From contig NZ_JAFKEC010000003.1 of NCBI RefSeq assembly GCF_017848315.1, positions 162,473 to 226,472 on the forward strand: a stretch of DNA of 64,000 nt, in the 5' to 3' direction. The DNA comes from Pseudomonas palmensis. Lineage in GTDB: Bacteria > Pseudomonadota > Gammaproteobacteria > Pseudomonadales > Pseudomonadaceae. Shown one piece after another: positions 1-8,889 of this stretch. Made by a program: the position numbers and the translations under genes. The first letter of the stretch is position 1. Each line of letters begins with the position of its first letter. A model generated the notes under the pieces. The model was given only the letters and a program-made list of their open reading frames with translations, was not told where the DNA came from and made no database searches.

Positions 1-755
1 ACGGCCAGGGCCTGGTAGCCCGGGTCGGCGTTGATGCCGGTACCGATCGCGGTACCGCCCAGGTTGACTTCGGTCAGCACTTCCGGCGCCAGGGTGCGCA
101 GGCGGTTGAGGTCTTCGGTCAGGGTGGTGGCGAAGGCACGGAATTCCTGGCCCAGGGTCATCGGCACGGCGTCCTGCAGCTGGGTACGGCCCATCTTCAG
201 TACGTGGCTGAACTCTTCACCCTTGGCAGCGAAGGCCTGGATCAGGCTGTCGAGGCTGGCCAGCAGCGCATCGTGACCCAGCAGCAGGCCCAGACGGATG
301 GCGGTCGGGTAGGCGTCGTTGGTCGACTGCGCCATGTTCACGTCGTTGTTCGGGTGCAGGTACTGGTACTCGCCCTTCTGGTGACCCATCGCTTCCAGCG
401 CGATGTTGGCGATCACTTCGTTGGCGTTCATGTTGGTGGAGGTACCGGCACCGCCTTGAATCATGTCGACCACGAACTGCTCGTGGAAGTCACCGCGGAT
501 CAGGCGGGCACAGGCCTCGCTGATGGCGGCGTGCTTGGCATCGCTCAGGTGACCCAGCTCGCGGTTGGCGTCGGCAGCTGCCTGTTTGACCATGGCCAGG
601 CCGACAACCATTTTCGGGTAGTGCGACAGCGGCACGCCAGAGAGGTGGAAGTTGTTGGCAGCACGCAGGGTCTGGATACCGTAGTAGGCATCAGCAGGGA
701 CTTCGAGGGTGCCAAGCAGGTCTTTTTCGACACGGAACGATGCAGCAGCGGACAT
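1..755 (-). CDS. aspA: Aspartate ammonia-lyase (aspartase), 3' end outside window
   Basis: Aspartase converts L-aspartate to fumarate and ammonia in the cytoplasm. The reverse strand reads from ATG at 755 (MSAAASFRVEKDLLG...) for 251 codons without a stop and runs off the left edge, so only the N-terminal half of a family protein of about 470-480 residues is here. Recognisable fumarase/aspartase motifs are PADAYYGIQTLRA near residue 20, GGAGTSTNMNANEV near residue 100 and the GRTQLQDAVPMTLGQEF block near residue 190. The gene is divergent from the LysR regulator at 934, with about 180 bases of shared upstream DNA. The start has only a weak ribosome site. Confidence 0.96.
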   Translation of the reverse strand, partial: MSAAASFRVEKDLLGTLEVPADAYYGIQTLRAANNFHLSGVPLSHYPKMVVGLAMVKQAAADANRELGHLSDAKHAAISEACARLIRGDFHEQFVVDMIQGGAGTSTNMNANEVIANIALEAMGHQKGEYQYLHPNNDVNMAQSTNDAYPTAIRLGLLLGHDALLASLDSLIQAFAAKGEEFSHVLKMGRTQLQDAVPMTLGQEFRAFATTLTEDLNRLRTLAPEVLTEVNLGGTAIGTGINADPGYQALA

Positions 756-933
756 GATAGAGATCATCTCGAGTTAGGCCCGGCACATGCCGGAATGGCG
801 CCAATCCTAGGCCTGCACGGATTTTGCGGCCAATGCTGTTGCACGCTAACCTATGCACAAACGGCATAACGTTCCATGTGACGCCAATTGACATTCGAGC
901 GTGTACCATTTTGGTGCATGCCTGGAGAGCCCG

Positions 934-1839
934 ATGAACCTCGAAAGCAAATGGCTGGAAGATTTCAGCGCCCTGGCCGCCACCCGCAGCTTTTCCCAGG
1001 CGGCGGAGCGTCGCTTCGTGACCCAGCCGGCGTTCAGCCGGCGCATTCGCAGCCTGGAGGCTGCGTTGGGGCTGACCCTGGTCAACCGCTCGCGCACGCC
1101 GATCGAGTTGACCGCTGCCGGCCAACTGTTCCTGGTGACGGCGCGCACGGTGGTCGACCAGCTGGGCGAGGTGCTGCGCCACTTGCATCACCTGGAAGGC
1201 GGGCAGGGCGAGGTGATCCAGGTGGCGGCGGCGCACTCGCTGGCGCTGGGCTTCTTTCCGCGCTGGATCGCGCAGTTGCGCAACGACGGTCTGAACATCG
1301 CCACGCGGCTGGTGGCGACCAACGTCGGCGATGCGGTGCACGCCCTGCGCGAAGGTGGCTGCGACCTGATGCTGGCGTTCTACGACCCGGATGCGGCCCT
1401 GCAGATGGACGCCGAGATCTTCCCCTCGCTGCACCTGGGGCACACCGAGATGCTGCCGGTGTGTGCAGCGGATGCCGACGGCAAGCCGCTGTTCGACCTG
1501 GAAAACGACGCCAGCGTGCCCTTGCTGGCCTACAGCGCCGGAGCGTTTCTGGGGCGCTCGGTGAATCTGCTGCTGCGCCAGCGCAACCTGCGCTTTACCA
1601 CCATCTACGAAACCGCCATGGCCGACAGCCTCAAGAGCATGGCCCTGGAAGGCCTGGGTATTGCCTGGGTGCCGCGCCTGTCGGCCCGTGCCGAGCTTGA
1701 ACGTGGCGAGCTGGTGATCTGTGGCGGTGCGCAATGGCACGTGCCGCTGGAGATCCGCCTGTACCGCTGCGCGCTGGTGCGCAAGGCCAACGTGCGCCTG
1801 CTGTGGCGCAAGCTCGAAGGCGGGCCGGCGACAGCTTGA
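934..1839 (+). CDS. LysR-family transcriptional regulator, divergent from aspA
   Basis: A 301-residue LysR-type regulator. The N-terminal winged helix-turn-helix (about residues 5-65) includes [17 protein letters not shown] and [13 protein letters not shown] periplasmic-binding-like effector domain fills residues about 90-295. I chose ATG 934 over an in-frame upstream GTG at 901 because it has a GGAG-like site just before it and starts the usual LysR distance from the first helix. It is transcribed away from aspA, an arrangement typical of a LysR regulator controlling its divergent neighbour, but this target is inferred. Effector unknown. Confidence 0.93.
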   Translation: MNLESKWLEDFSALAATRSFSQAAERRFVTQPAFSRRIRSLEAALGLTLVNRSRTPIELTAAGQLFLVTARTVVDQLGEVLRHLHHLEGGQGEVIQVAAAHSLALGFFPRWIAQLRNDGLNIATRLVATNVGDAVHALREGGCDLMLAFYDPDAALQMDAEIFPSLHLGHTEMLPVCAADADGKPLFDLENDASVPLLAYSAGAFLGRSVNLLLRQRNLRFTTIYETAMADSLKSMALEGLGIAWVPRLSARAELERGELVICGGAQWHVPLEIRLYRCALVRKANVRLLWRKLEGGPATA

Positions 1840-1927
1840 CTCCAGAGTCAGCCCGAAGCCCTGAAAAAGCCCGAAAAATAAGGCTTACAGTTGGTCGCCG
1901 GGGTGCATCAAACACACGGCTTTACGA

Positions 1928-1933
1928 TATACT
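1928..1933 (+). promoter_or_regulatory. Possible -10 element of the purE promoter
   Basis: TATACT matches five of six bases of the sigma-70 -10 consensus. It lies about 40 bases upstream of the leader hairpin at 1973-2014. No convincing -35 hexamer is seen at 16-18 bp, so this is tentative. Confidence 0.35.
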
Positions 1934-1972
1934 GCGCGGCCTTCGGTCGGTACACCCGGCCCTAATTCGCAT

Positions 1973-2014
1973 AACAAGCCACGCCGGTCGTCCCTGCGTG
2001 GCTTGTTGTTTTTT
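1973..2014 (+). terminator. Strong terminator-like hairpin in the purE leader (possible attenuator)
   Basis: A perfect 12-bp stem (AACAAGCCACGC at 1973-1984, GCGTGGCTTGTT at 1996-2007) with an 11-nt loop is followed by G and six T residues (2009-2014). It has the form of an intrinsic terminator. It ends 37 bases before the purE start and 133 bases after the LysR stop, downstream of a plausible -10 element. It could end LysR transcription, end a short RNA, or attenuate purEK. Confidence 0.75.
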
Positions 2015-2051
2015 GACGCGCCTGAAGGCGCCCAAGAGAAGAGGCTCGACG

Positions 2052-2543
2052 ATGAGTGCACTGGTTGGCGTGATCATGGGCTCCAAGTCCGATTGGTCCA
2101 CCCTTAGCCACACCGCCGATATGCTGGAAAAACTCGGCATTCCCTACGAAGTGAAGGTGGTTTCCGCCCACCGCACGCCGGACCTGCTGTTCCAGTACGC
2201 CGAAGAGGCCGAAGGCCGTGGCATCGAGGTGATCATCGCCGGTGCCGGTGGCGCTGCCCACCTGCCAGGCATGTGCGCCGCCAAGACCCACCTGCCGGTG
2301 CTGGGTGTGCCGGTGCAGTCGGCCATGCTCTCGGGCGTCGATTCGCTGCTGTCGATCGTGCAGATGCCGGCCGGCATCCCGGTTGCCACTCTGGCCATCG
2401 GCAAGGCCGGCGCGATCAACGCCGCGCTGCTCTCGGCGAGCATCCTGGGCGCCAAGCACCCGCAGTTCCATACCGTTCTGAAACAGTTCCGCGCTGAGCA
2501 GACAGACAACGTTCTGGACAATCCAGACCCGCGCCAGGCCTGA
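2052..2543 (+). CDS. purE: N5-carboxyaminoimidazole ribonucleotide mutase (PurE)
   Basis: Class I PurE rearranges N5-CAIR to CAIR in de novo purine synthesis. The 163-residue product has the family's usual length. It starts [15 protein letters not shown], carrying the phosphate-binding GSxSDW motif, and continues with the SAHRTPD motif (about residue 40) and the [11 protein letters not shown] segment (about residue 70). ATG 2052 follows an AAGAGAAGAGG ribosome site. The longer open frame from 1734 would run through the leader hairpin and is rejected. purK follows 10 bases after the stop, so the two form an operon supplying sequential reactions. Confidence 0.97.
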   Translation: MSALVGVIMGSKSDWSTLSHTADMLEKLGIPYEVKVVSAHRTPDLLFQYAEEAEGRGIEVIIAGAGGAAHLPGMCAAKTHLPVLGVPVQSAMLSGVDSLLSIVQMPAGIPVATLAIGKAGAINAALLSASILGAKHPQFHTVLKQFRAEQTDNVLDNPDPRQA

Positions 2544-2553
2544 GGTCACACGC

Positions 2554-3636
2554 ATGAAAATCGGTGTAATCGGTGGCGGCCAACTGGGCCGCATGCTGGC
2601 CCTGGCGGGTACCCCGCTGGGCATGAACTTCGCTTTCCTCGACCCGGCCCCTGACGCCTGTGCGGCCGCTCTGGGCGAGCACCTGCGTGCCGACTACGGC
2701 GACCAGGATCACCTGCGCCAGCTGGCCGACGAAGTCGACCTGGTGACCTTCGAATTCGAAAGCGTGCCAGCCGAGACGGTGGCCTTCCTGTCGCAGTTCG
2801 TGCCGGTGTATCCGAGCGCCGAAGCGCTGCGCATCGCCCGCGACCGGCTGTTCGAGAAGAGCATGTTCCGTGACCTGGGCATCCCGACCCCGGCCTTCGC
2901 CGACATCCAGTCGCAAGCCGACCTGGAGGCCGCCGTCGCCAGCATCGGCCTGCCGGCCGTGCTCAAGACCCGCACCCTGGGTTATGACGGCAAGGGCCAG
3001 AAGGTGCTCCGCACCGAAGCCGATGTTGTCGACACGTTCGCCGAACTTGGTAGCGTGCCCTGCCTGCTGGAGGGCTTCGTGCCGTTCACCGGCGAGGTGT
3101 CGCTGATTGCCGTTCGCGGCCGCGATGGCGAGACGCGCTTCTACCCGCTGGTGCACAACACCCACGACAGCGGCATCCTGCGCCTGTCGGTGGCCAGCGA
3201 AGACCACCTGCTGCAGGGCCTGGCCGAAGACTACGCGAGCCGTGTGCTCGAGCAGCTCGACTATGTCGGCGTGCTGGCGTTCGAGTTCTTCGAGGTCGAC
3301 GGTGGCCTGAAGGCCAACGAGATCGCGCCGCGTGTGCACAACTCCGGGCACTGGACCATCGAAGGCGCCGAGTGCAGCCAGTTCGAGAACCACCTGCGCG
3401 CCGTGGCCGGCCTGCCGCTGGGCTCGACCGCCAAGGTCGGCGAAAGCGCCATGCTCAACTTCATCGGCGAAGTGCCGGCGGTGGCCGCGGTCGTGGCTAT
3501 CGACGACTGTCACCTGCATCACTACGGCAAGGCCTTCAAGGCCGGGCGCAAGGTCGGTCACGCCACCCTGCGCTGCGCCGACATGGCCACGCTGGAGCAG
3601 AAGATCCAGCAGGTCGAAGCGCTCATCGCAGGCTGA
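2554..3636 (+). CDS. purK: N5-carboxyaminoimidazole ribonucleotide synthetase (PurK)
   Basis: An ATP-grasp ligase making N5-CAIR from AIR, bicarbonate and ATP, the substrate of PurE encoded immediately upstream. The 360-residue protein begins with the Rossmann-like MKIGVIGGGQLGRMLALAG. It has the ATP-grasp core in the middle (VLKTRTLGYDGKGQ near residue 140; EGFVPFTGEVSLIAVR near residue 175) and the metal-binding ANEIAPRVHNSGHWT segment near residue 255. Length and motif order are normal. Confidence 0.97.
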   Translation: MKIGVIGGGQLGRMLALAGTPLGMNFAFLDPAPDACAAALGEHLRADYGDQDHLRQLADEVDLVTFEFESVPAETVAFLSQFVPVYPSAEALRIARDRLFEKSMFRDLGIPTPAFADIQSQADLEAAVASIGLPAVLKTRTLGYDGKGQKVLRTEADVVDTFAELGSVPCLLEGFVPFTGEVSLIAVRGRDGETRFYPLVHNTHDSGILRLSVASEDHLLQGLAEDYASRVLEQLDYVGVLAFEFFEVDGGLKANEIAPRVHNSGHWTIEGAECSQFENHLRAVAGLPLGSTAKVGESAMLNFIGEVPAVAAVVAIDDCHLHHYGKAFKAGRKVGHATLRCADMATLEQKIQQVEALIAG

Positions 3637-3728
3637 GCGGAACCATTCCCGCCGCGCATCCCTCTGATGGCAGGATGCCAAAGCGCTGACTAGGCTTTGG
3701 CTCGTGCACTCAATTCAGAGGGAATGCC

Positions 3729-3974
3729 ATGGGTATCATCGGAACCATCTTCATCGGCCTGATCGTCGGCTTGCTGGCACGTTTTCTGAAGCCGGGCGAC
3801 GACAGCATGGGCTGGATCATGACCATTCTGCTGGGTATCGCCGGCTCTCTGGCGGCGACCTACGGTGGCCAGGCGCTGGGGATCTACCATGCGGGCGAGG
3901 GTGCTGGCTTCCTCGGTGCACTGGTGGGTGCAATCATCCTGCTGGTGATCTACGGCATGATCAAAAAGCGCTGA
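3729..3974 (+). CDS. GlsB/YeaQ/YmgE-family small membrane protein
   Basis: An 81-residue hydrophobic protein with about three transmembrane segments separated by glycine-rich turns (GLIVGLLARFLKPGDD, GWIMTILLGIAGSLAATYGG, GALVGAIILLVIYG). This is the pattern of the transglycosylase-associated GlsB/YeaQ/YmgE family. Members are small inner-membrane proteins often linked to stress; the exact role is unknown. It is a single gene between purK and the DUF3299-like gene, preceded by GAGGGAATGCC as ribosome site and followed by a clear terminator. Confidence 0.88.
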   Translation: MGIIGTIFIGLIVGLLARFLKPGDDSMGWIMTILLGIAGSLAATYGGQALGIYHAGEGAGFLGALVGAIILLVIYGMIKKR

Positions 3975-3988
3975 CAGGACGCTAGAAT

Positions 3989-4024
3989 GCTCGGCAACTT
4001 TCCGTCAGTTGCCGAGCTTTTTTT
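3989..4024 (+). terminator. Intrinsic terminator abutting the next start codon
   Basis: A perfect 10-bp stem GCTCGGCAAC (3989-3998) and GTTGCCGAGC (4008-4017) is followed by seven T residues (4018-4024). It ends transcription of the 81-residue gene. It lies directly against ATG 4026 of the following gene, leaving no room for a ribosome site there. Confidence 0.9.
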
Positions 4025-4025
4025 C

Positions 4026-4559
4026 ATGCGCCGAGTCGTACTGCTTACCCTGTTGCTGTGTAGTGGCCTGGCCCGCGCCGAGCTGCCCGAGACCGACTGG
4101 CTGGAGCTGATGCCCAAGTCGGACCAGAAGGCGCTGGAGCAGATGCCCGAGATCGACCACAACTCCCCCGAGGCGATGGGTACCTTTACCGAGAAGGGTG
4201 GCCTGAAGCAGAGCAAGGGCCTGCCGGCGGTGATGTATTCGAGCAAGACGGTGGCTGCCATGAACGGCAGGCAGATCCGTCTGGGCGGGTACCCGGTGCC
4301 GCTGGAAACCGACGCCAAGGGCAACAGCACGCTGTTCTTCCTCGTACCCTATCCGGGCGCCTGCATCCATGTACCGCCACCGCCGCCCAACCAGCTGGTG
4401 CTGGTGCGTTATCCCCATGGCCTGAAGCTGGACGATATCTACACGCCGCTGTGGGTCAGCGGCACGCTGAAGGTGGAGAAGGTCAGCAATGACCTGGCCG
4501 ATGCGGCGTATGCGCTGGATGCGGGGAAGGTGAGGGTGGTGGAGGACTCCGACCTGTAA
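4026..4559 (+). CDS. DUF3299-like exported protein
   Basis: A 177-residue protein with a clear signal peptide (MRRVVLLTLLLCSGLARA, cleavage after ARA). The mature part carries ETDWLELMPKSDQKALEQMP, KGLPAVMYSSKTVAAMNGRQ, the LGGYPVPLE turn and PGACIHVPPPPPNQ. These match my recollection of DUF3299 proteins, whose function is not known. ATG 4026 gives a canonical signal peptide but has a poly-T tract instead of a ribosome site. ATG 3987 in the same frame has AGGAC seven bases upstream and would add 13 residues and translate the hairpin. Confidence 0.8.
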   Translation: MRRVVLLTLLLCSGLARAELPETDWLELMPKSDQKALEQMPEIDHNSPEAMGTFTEKGGLKQSKGLPAVMYSSKTVAAMNGRQIRLGGYPVPLETDAKGNSTLFFLVPYPGACIHVPPPPPNQLVLVRYPHGLKLDDIYTPLWVSGTLKVEKVSNDLADAAYALDAGKVRVVEDSDL

Positions 4560-4574
4560 CCGCGTCGTCTGCAT

Positions 4575-4653
4575 CGCGGGTCAAGCCCGCTCCCACAGGT
4601 ACAGTGCTGCCCTCATGATCAGTGCAATGCCCGGTGGGAGCGGGCTTGACCCG
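4575..4653. repeat. Paired inverted REP elements (variant type)
   Basis: Two inverted copies of a palindromic unit: GCGGGTCAAGCCCGCTCCCAC near 4577-4597 and its reverse complement at 4634-4653. They lie between the stop of the DUF3299-like gene and the end of the converging mutarotase gene. This is the GCGGGTCAAGCCCGC family of pseudomonad REP sequences. Confidence 0.8.
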
Positions 4654-4663
4654 CTATAGCGGT

Positions 4664-5560
4664 CTAGAGCGGTTCGCTGCCGATACTGACACTCAGCGAA
4701 TGGGTCGCCCCGGGCGCAAGTTCCACCACGTCATCCCACACGTTCGCCGTCTCGATGCACAGCATCCGCTGCCAGCCGTCATCGGCCATGTCCGTGAGCT
4801 GCGCGGCGCGGTCCACCCATGGGTTCCAGATCACCGCCGAACGCGAACCCTGGGTACGCAGGGTGATACGCCGGTTCCAGCCCGGGTCGACGATGCTCAG
4901 ACGCTCAGGTGCCTGCAGGTAGATGCGGTCGGTTTCCCCGGCAAACCCCAGGTCGCCCTGCTGGGTGCGTTGCTCCCAGTCTGCCAGCGTCTCGATGTAG
5001 GCCAGCCCGTCCACGCCGTCAACCCGCGCGCCACGCACATCGCTGACTGCAAAGTAGCTGTGCAGCGCCTGGCTGAGGGTGACGCTGCCACTGCCCAGGT
5101 TGTGGCTGTCGAGGGTCAGCGCCAGTTCTTCGCCGAGCACGATGCTCAGTTTCAGTTCTACCGTGTGCGGCCAGCCGGGTAGCTCTCCCAACGCTTGGGG
5201 GAGCGTGAAGTCTACGCGTACCGAATCCGCACTGCTGTCGATACCCAGCAACTGCCAGTCACGCCCGCGCACCAGCCCGTGGGCCGGGGCCTCGGCGCCG
5301 TGGAACATGGCCTGTACGGCCGCTGGGTTGCGTTGCAGGTTGCCGAACCAGGGCCAGCACACCGGGGCACCGGCGCGCACCGATTTGCCCTGCCTGAAGA
5401 TCGCCTGATCGCTGAGCCACAGCAGCGGCGGCTCGCCCACGCGCTGGTAACTGAGCACCTGTGCGCCCTGCTGGGCAATCAGCAGCTCGGCGCGAGGCGT
5501 GGTGATACGCCAGCAGGCAAGCTCGCCATGCTGTTCGACTTCTACCTTGGATGTGGACAT
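4664..5560 (-). CDS. D-hexose-6-phosphate mutarotase (aldose 1-epimerase family, YeaD-like)
   Basis: A 298-residue beta-sandwich epimerase that interconverts alpha and beta anomers of glucose-6-phosphate-type sugars. Visible family features are GAPVCWPWFGN near residue 62, APAHGLVRGRDWQL with a conserved His near residue 95, the LHSYFAVSDV His segment near residue 165, and WNPWVDRAAQLTDM with CIETANV near residue 260 in the catalytic region. It stands alone, converging on the REP pair, and is divergent from nothing obvious. Substrate specificity is by family. Confidence 0.88.
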   Translation of the reverse strand: MSTSKVEVEQHGELACWRITTPRAELLIAQQGAQVLSYQRVGEPPLLWLSDQAIFRQGKSVRAGAPVCWPWFGNLQRNPAAVQAMFHGAEAPAHGLVRGRDWQLLGIDSSADSVRVDFTLPQALGELPGWPHTVELKLSIVLGEELALTLDSHNLGSGSVTLSQALHSYFAVSDVRGARVDGVDGLAYIETLADWEQRTQQGDLGFAGETDRIYLQAPERLSIVDPGWNRRITLRTQGSRSAVIWNPWVDRAAQLTDMADDGWQRMLCIETANVWDDVVELAPGATHSLSVSIGSEPL

Positions 5561-5632
5561 GCGTTGCTCTCGAAGGGTGGCCTACGAGGTCTTGGACCTC
5601 GCGCAGACCCTCGAGTTTAGCGCGCCCCAGGC

Positions 5633-6034
5633 TCAGCGACGAGGCGGCACCGAGCGGGTGCGGCCGCTGCCGTCGATGGCGACGAACACGAACACTGCCT
5701 CGGTGACCTTGCGCCATTCACTGCTCAGCGGGTCGTCGCTCCACACCTCGACCATCATCTGGATCGAGCTGCGGCCGATTTCCAGGGTCTGGGTATAGAA
5801 GGACAGTTGCGCGCCCACCGCCACCGGCACCAGAAAGGCCATGCGGTCGATCGCCACGGTGGCGACGCGCCCACCTGCGACTCGGCTGGCCATGGCCGTG
5901 CCGGCCAGGTCCATCTGGGCGACCAGCCAGCCGCCGAAGATATCGCCGAAACCGTTGGTTTCACGGGGCAATGCGGTGATCTGCAAGGCCAGGTCGCCTT
6001 GCGGAATAGGATCTTCTTGTTCGAGTTCAATCAT
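5633..6034 (-). CDS. Acyl-CoA thioesterase, hotdog fold (YciA-like)
   Basis: A 133-residue single hotdog-domain protein predicted to hydrolyse acyl-CoA to free acid and CoA in the cytoplasm. The family active-site segment ETNGFGDIFGGWLVAQMD (residues about 27-44) contains the catalytic Asp. A second motif, TVAIDRMAFLVPV, follows near residue 60. AGAGG precedes the start. It is transcribed in the same direction as the mutarotase with 72 bases between. Physiological substrate unknown. Confidence 0.88.
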   Translation of the reverse strand: MIELEQEDPIPQGDLALQITALPRETNGFGDIFGGWLVAQMDLAGTAMASRVAGGRVATVAIDRMAFLVPVAVGAQLSFYTQTLEIGRSSIQMMVEVWSDDPLSSEWRKVTEAVFVFVAIDGSGRTRSVPPRR

Positions 6035-6393
6035 GCCGGGGTGCCTCTGACCCGTAACGCTTCGTTGGTTTGCGCTGGTGCGGACGCCGCGAAAAACGAT
6101 TCAGCACGAACATACTACGCTGCTTCGCTCTGCCGTGCGGCGAAGGGAAACTCTGCGAAACCGACTAAGCATACCTAGCGGCGTTTTCGCACAACATCCC
6201 ACACAAGGCGTAACCGTTTGATACGAGCGGCCAGTATATAGAGCCGCGCGTGGGGCGACGACCATGCGGTCATGATTATCTGCCCCGATTATGTCGATCC
6301 ATGTGCTTTTTCGAACAATTTGCTATCGTTCGACCTCCTGACAGGCCGGGGCCAGCGCTGCCGCGGCCTGATTTGCCAATAAGAGACGCTTCG
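6035..6393. other. Intergenic region upstream of the thioesterase and MFS genes
   Basis: A 359-base divergent intergenic region. No open frame with a ribosome site or RNA fold stands out. An AT-rich stretch near 6234-6240 (TATATA) and one near 6310-6325 could hold promoters. Nothing else is supported. Confidence 0.4.
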
Positions 6394-7683
6394 ATGACCT
6401 CCGTGCCCCCCTCCATAGAGCAGCCCTCGCGGCCGCTCACCCGCAGTGACTACAAGACCCTGTCGCTCTCCGCCCTGGGCGGGGCGCTGGAGTTCTACGA
6501 CTTCATCATCTTCGTGTTCTTCGCCGCGGTGGTGGGCAAGCTGTTCTTTCCGGTCGACATGCCCGAGTGGCTGCGCCTGATGCAGACCTTCGGCATCTTC
6601 GCTGCCGGCTACCTGGCGCGCCCGCTGGGCGGCATCGTGATGGCCCACTTCGGCGACCTGCTGGGGCGCAAGAAGATGTTCACCCTGAGCATCTTCATGA
6701 TGGCCGTGCCGACACTGATCATGGGCCTGCTGCCCACCTACGCGCAGATCGGCATGTGGGCACCGATCCTGTTGCTGCTGATGCGCGTGATCCAGGGCGC
6801 CGCCATTGGCGGTGAAGTGCCGGGTGCCTGGGTGTTCGTGTCCGAACACGTGCCGGCGCGCAACATCGGCTACGCCTGCGGCACGCTGACGGCGGGCCTC
6901 ACCTCGGGCATCCTGCTCGGCTCGCTGGTCGCGACCCTGATCAACACCGTGTACACCCCCGAGCAACTGAGCGACTACGCCTGGCGGATCCCGTTCCTGC
7001 TCGGCGGCGTGTTCGGCCTGTTTTCGGTGTACCTGCGCCGCTGGCTGCACGAAACCCCGGTGTTCGCCGAGATGCAGCAGCGCAAGGCATTGGCCGAGGA
7101 AGTGCCGCTGCGCGCGGTGCTGCGTGACCACCGTGGCGCCATCGTACTGTCGATGCTGCTGACCTGGCTGCTGTCGGCCGGCATCATCGTGGTCATCCTG
7201 ATGACCCCGACCGTGTTGCAGACCCTCTACGGCATCAGCGCCACCGAGGCCCTCAAGGCCAACAGCCTGGCCATCGTGCTGCTGAGCATCGGCTGCATCG
7301 TGGCCGGGCGCCTGGCCGACCGCTTCGGCGCCGGGCGCGTGTTCATCGTCGGCAGCCTGGCGCTGCTGGCCAGCTCCTGGAGCTTCTACCACAACCTGGC
7401 GGCGCACCCTGAGTGGCTGTACCCGATGTACGCCGTTACCGGGCTGTGCGTGGGCATCGTCGGTGCGGTGCCTTACGTGATGGTGCGCGCCTTCCCGCCG
7501 GTGGTGCGTTTCAGCGGCCTGTCGTTTTCCTACAACCTGGCCTACGCGATCTTCGGTGGCCTGACCCCGATCATGGTCACCTCGCTGATGAAGTTCAGCC
7601 CGCTCGGCCCGGCCTACTATGTCGCCGGCATCTGCACCCTGGGCCTGCTGGTAGGCATCTACCTGCTGCTCACCAAGCGCTGA
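6394..7683 (+). CDS. MFS transporter, metabolite:H+ symporter (MHS) type
   Basis: A 429-residue inner-membrane transporter with about 12 transmembrane segments. The MHS signature is visible: LGGALEFYDFIIFVFFA in TM1, GDLLGRKKMFTLSI in loop 2-3 and RVIQGAAIGGEVPGAWVFVSE near residue 135. The family imports organic acids, betaines or similar solutes with protons; the substrate cannot be read from sequence. ATG 6394 (MTSVPPSIEQ) is preferred because the longer frame from 6250 begins in noncoding-looking DNA. Confidence 0.9.
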   Translation: MTSVPPSIEQPSRPLTRSDYKTLSLSALGGALEFYDFIIFVFFAAVVGKLFFPVDMPEWLRLMQTFGIFAAGYLARPLGGIVMAHFGDLLGRKKMFTLSIFMMAVPTLIMGLLPTYAQIGMWAPILLLLMRVIQGAAIGGEVPGAWVFVSEHVPARNIGYACGTLTAGLTSGILLGSLVATLINTVYTPEQLSDYAWRIPFLLGGVFGLFSVYLRRWLHETPVFAEMQQRKALAEEVPLRAVLRDHRGAIVLSMLLTWLLSAGIIVVILMTPTVLQTLYGISATEALKANSLAIVLLSIGCIVAGRLADRFGAGRVFIVGSLALLASSWSFYHNLAAHPEWLYPMYAVTGLCVGIVGAVPYVMVRAFPPVVRFSGLSFSYNLAYAIFGGLTPIMVTSLMKFSPLGPAYYVAGICTLGLLVGIYLLLTKR

Positions 7684-7708
7684 AACCCCGCCCCGCGTCC
7701 GCTATAAG

Positions 7709-7737
7709 GGCCATCCCTCGAACGAGGTGATGGCCTT
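7709..7737 (+). terminator. Intrinsic terminator after the MFS gene
   Basis: Stem GGCCATC-CCTC pairs with GAGG-T-GATGGCC around a GAAC loop (7709-7734) and is followed by TTT. It separates the MFS gene from the pstS Pho box. Confidence 0.7.
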
Positions 7738-7745
7738 TCATCTAA

Positions 7746-7790
7746 TTGTCACATTCAGTTCATAGAGTAGTCATACGGCCTGCAGATACT
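7746..7790 (+). promoter_or_regulatory. Pho box and -10 of pstS
   Basis: Three 7-bp half-sites repeat every 11 bp: TTGTCAC (7746-7752), AGTTCAT (7757-7763) and TAGTCAT (7768-7774), the PhoB-binding arrangement. Exactly 10 bases later lies GATACT (7785-7790), a plausible -10 element. This predicts PhoB activation of pstS under phosphate limitation. Confidence 0.85.
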
Positions 7791-7833
7791 TGGGCCCGAT
7801 CCATCTACCCCCAATTCCTGCTAGGAGTAAGGC

Positions 7834-8835
7834 ATGAAACTGAAGCGTTTGATGGCGGCCCTGACCTTTGCCGCCGCTGGCGTTGCGACTGCCAACGCAG
7901 TTGCCGCTGTTGATCCTGCTATTCCGACCTACGTCAAAACCACCGGCGTATCGGGCAACCTCTCCAGCGTCGGTTCCGATACCCTGGCCAACCTGATGAC
8001 CCTGTGGGCCGAGGCCTACAAGAAGGAATACCCGAACGTAAACATCCAGATCCAGGCCGCCGGCTCCTCCACCGCGCCACCCGCGCTGACCGAAGGCACC
8101 GCCAACCTGGGCCCGATGAGCCGCAAGATGAAAGACGTCGAGCTGCAGGCGTTCGAACAGAAGTACGGCTACAAGCCGACCGCCATCCCGGTCGCCGTCG
8201 ACGCCCTGGCCGTGTTCGTGCACAAGGACAACCCGATCAAGGGCCTGACCATGGCTCAGGTCGACGCCATCTTCTCCTCCACCCGCCTGTGCGGTGCCAA
8301 GGCCGACGTGAAAACCTGGGGCGACCTGGGCGTGACCGGCGACCTGGCCAACAAGCCGGTCCAGCTGTTCGGTCGCAACTCGGTATCCGGCACCTATGGC
8401 TACTTCAAGGAAGAAGCCCTGTGCAAAGGCGACTTCAAGCCTAACGTCAACGAACAACCTGGCTCGGCGTCCGTCGTGCAGTCGATCAGCAGCTCGCTGA
8501 ACGGTATCGGTTACTCGGGCATCGGCTACAAGACCGCCAGCGTGAAAACCGTGGCCCTGGCCAAGAAGGAAGGCGGCGCGTTCGTCGAAGACAACGAAGC
8601 CAACGCCCTGAACGGTACCTACCCGCTGTCGCGTTTCCTCTACGTCTACGTCAACAAGGCCCCGAACAAGCCTCTGGCCCCGCTGGAAGCCGAGTTCGTC
8701 AAGCTGGTGCTGTCGCAGGCCGGTCAACAGGTCGTGGTGAAAGACGGTTACATCCCGCTGCCCGCCAAAGTGGCCGAGAAAGCGCTGGCCGACCTGGGCC
8801 TGAACCACGCCGCCAAAGGCGTCGCTGCAAACTGA
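7834..8835 (+). CDS. pstS: Phosphate ABC transporter, periplasmic phosphate-binding protein PstS
   Basis: PstS captures inorganic phosphate in the periplasm and delivers it to PstCA. The 333-residue precursor has a signal peptide of about 24 residues ending ANAVA. Phosphate-binding-loop segments are visible: [11 protein letters not shown] near residue 48, [14 protein letters not shown] near residue 75 and [17 protein letters not shown] near residue 185. AGGAG precedes ATG 7834. It is monocistronic: its own Pho box lies upstream and a terminator follows before pstC. Confidence 0.96.
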   Translation: MKLKRLMAALTFAAAGVATANAVAAVDPAIPTYVKTTGVSGNLSSVGSDTLANLMTLWAEAYKKEYPNVNIQIQAAGSSTAPPALTEGTANLGPMSRKMKDVELQAFEQKYGYKPTAIPVAVDALAVFVHKDNPIKGLTMAQVDAIFSSTRLCGAKADVKTWGDLGVTGDLANKPVQLFGRNSVSGTYGYFKEEALCKGDFKPNVNEQPGSASVVQSISSSLNGIGYSGIGYKTASVKTVALAKKEGGAFVEDNEANALNGTYPLSRFLYVYVNKAPNKPLAPLEAEFVKLVLSQAGQQVVVKDGYIPLPAKVAEKALADLGLNHAAKGVAAN

Positions 8836-8889
8836 GTGTGAACGGGCGCGCCCTGCATCTGTGCGGGCCGCGCTGCAAATTGCGAGTCC

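Noticed and set aside
1734..2051. An N-terminal extension of purE
   Set aside because: It crosses the leader hairpin and overlaps the LysR gene; PurE is normal length from 2052.
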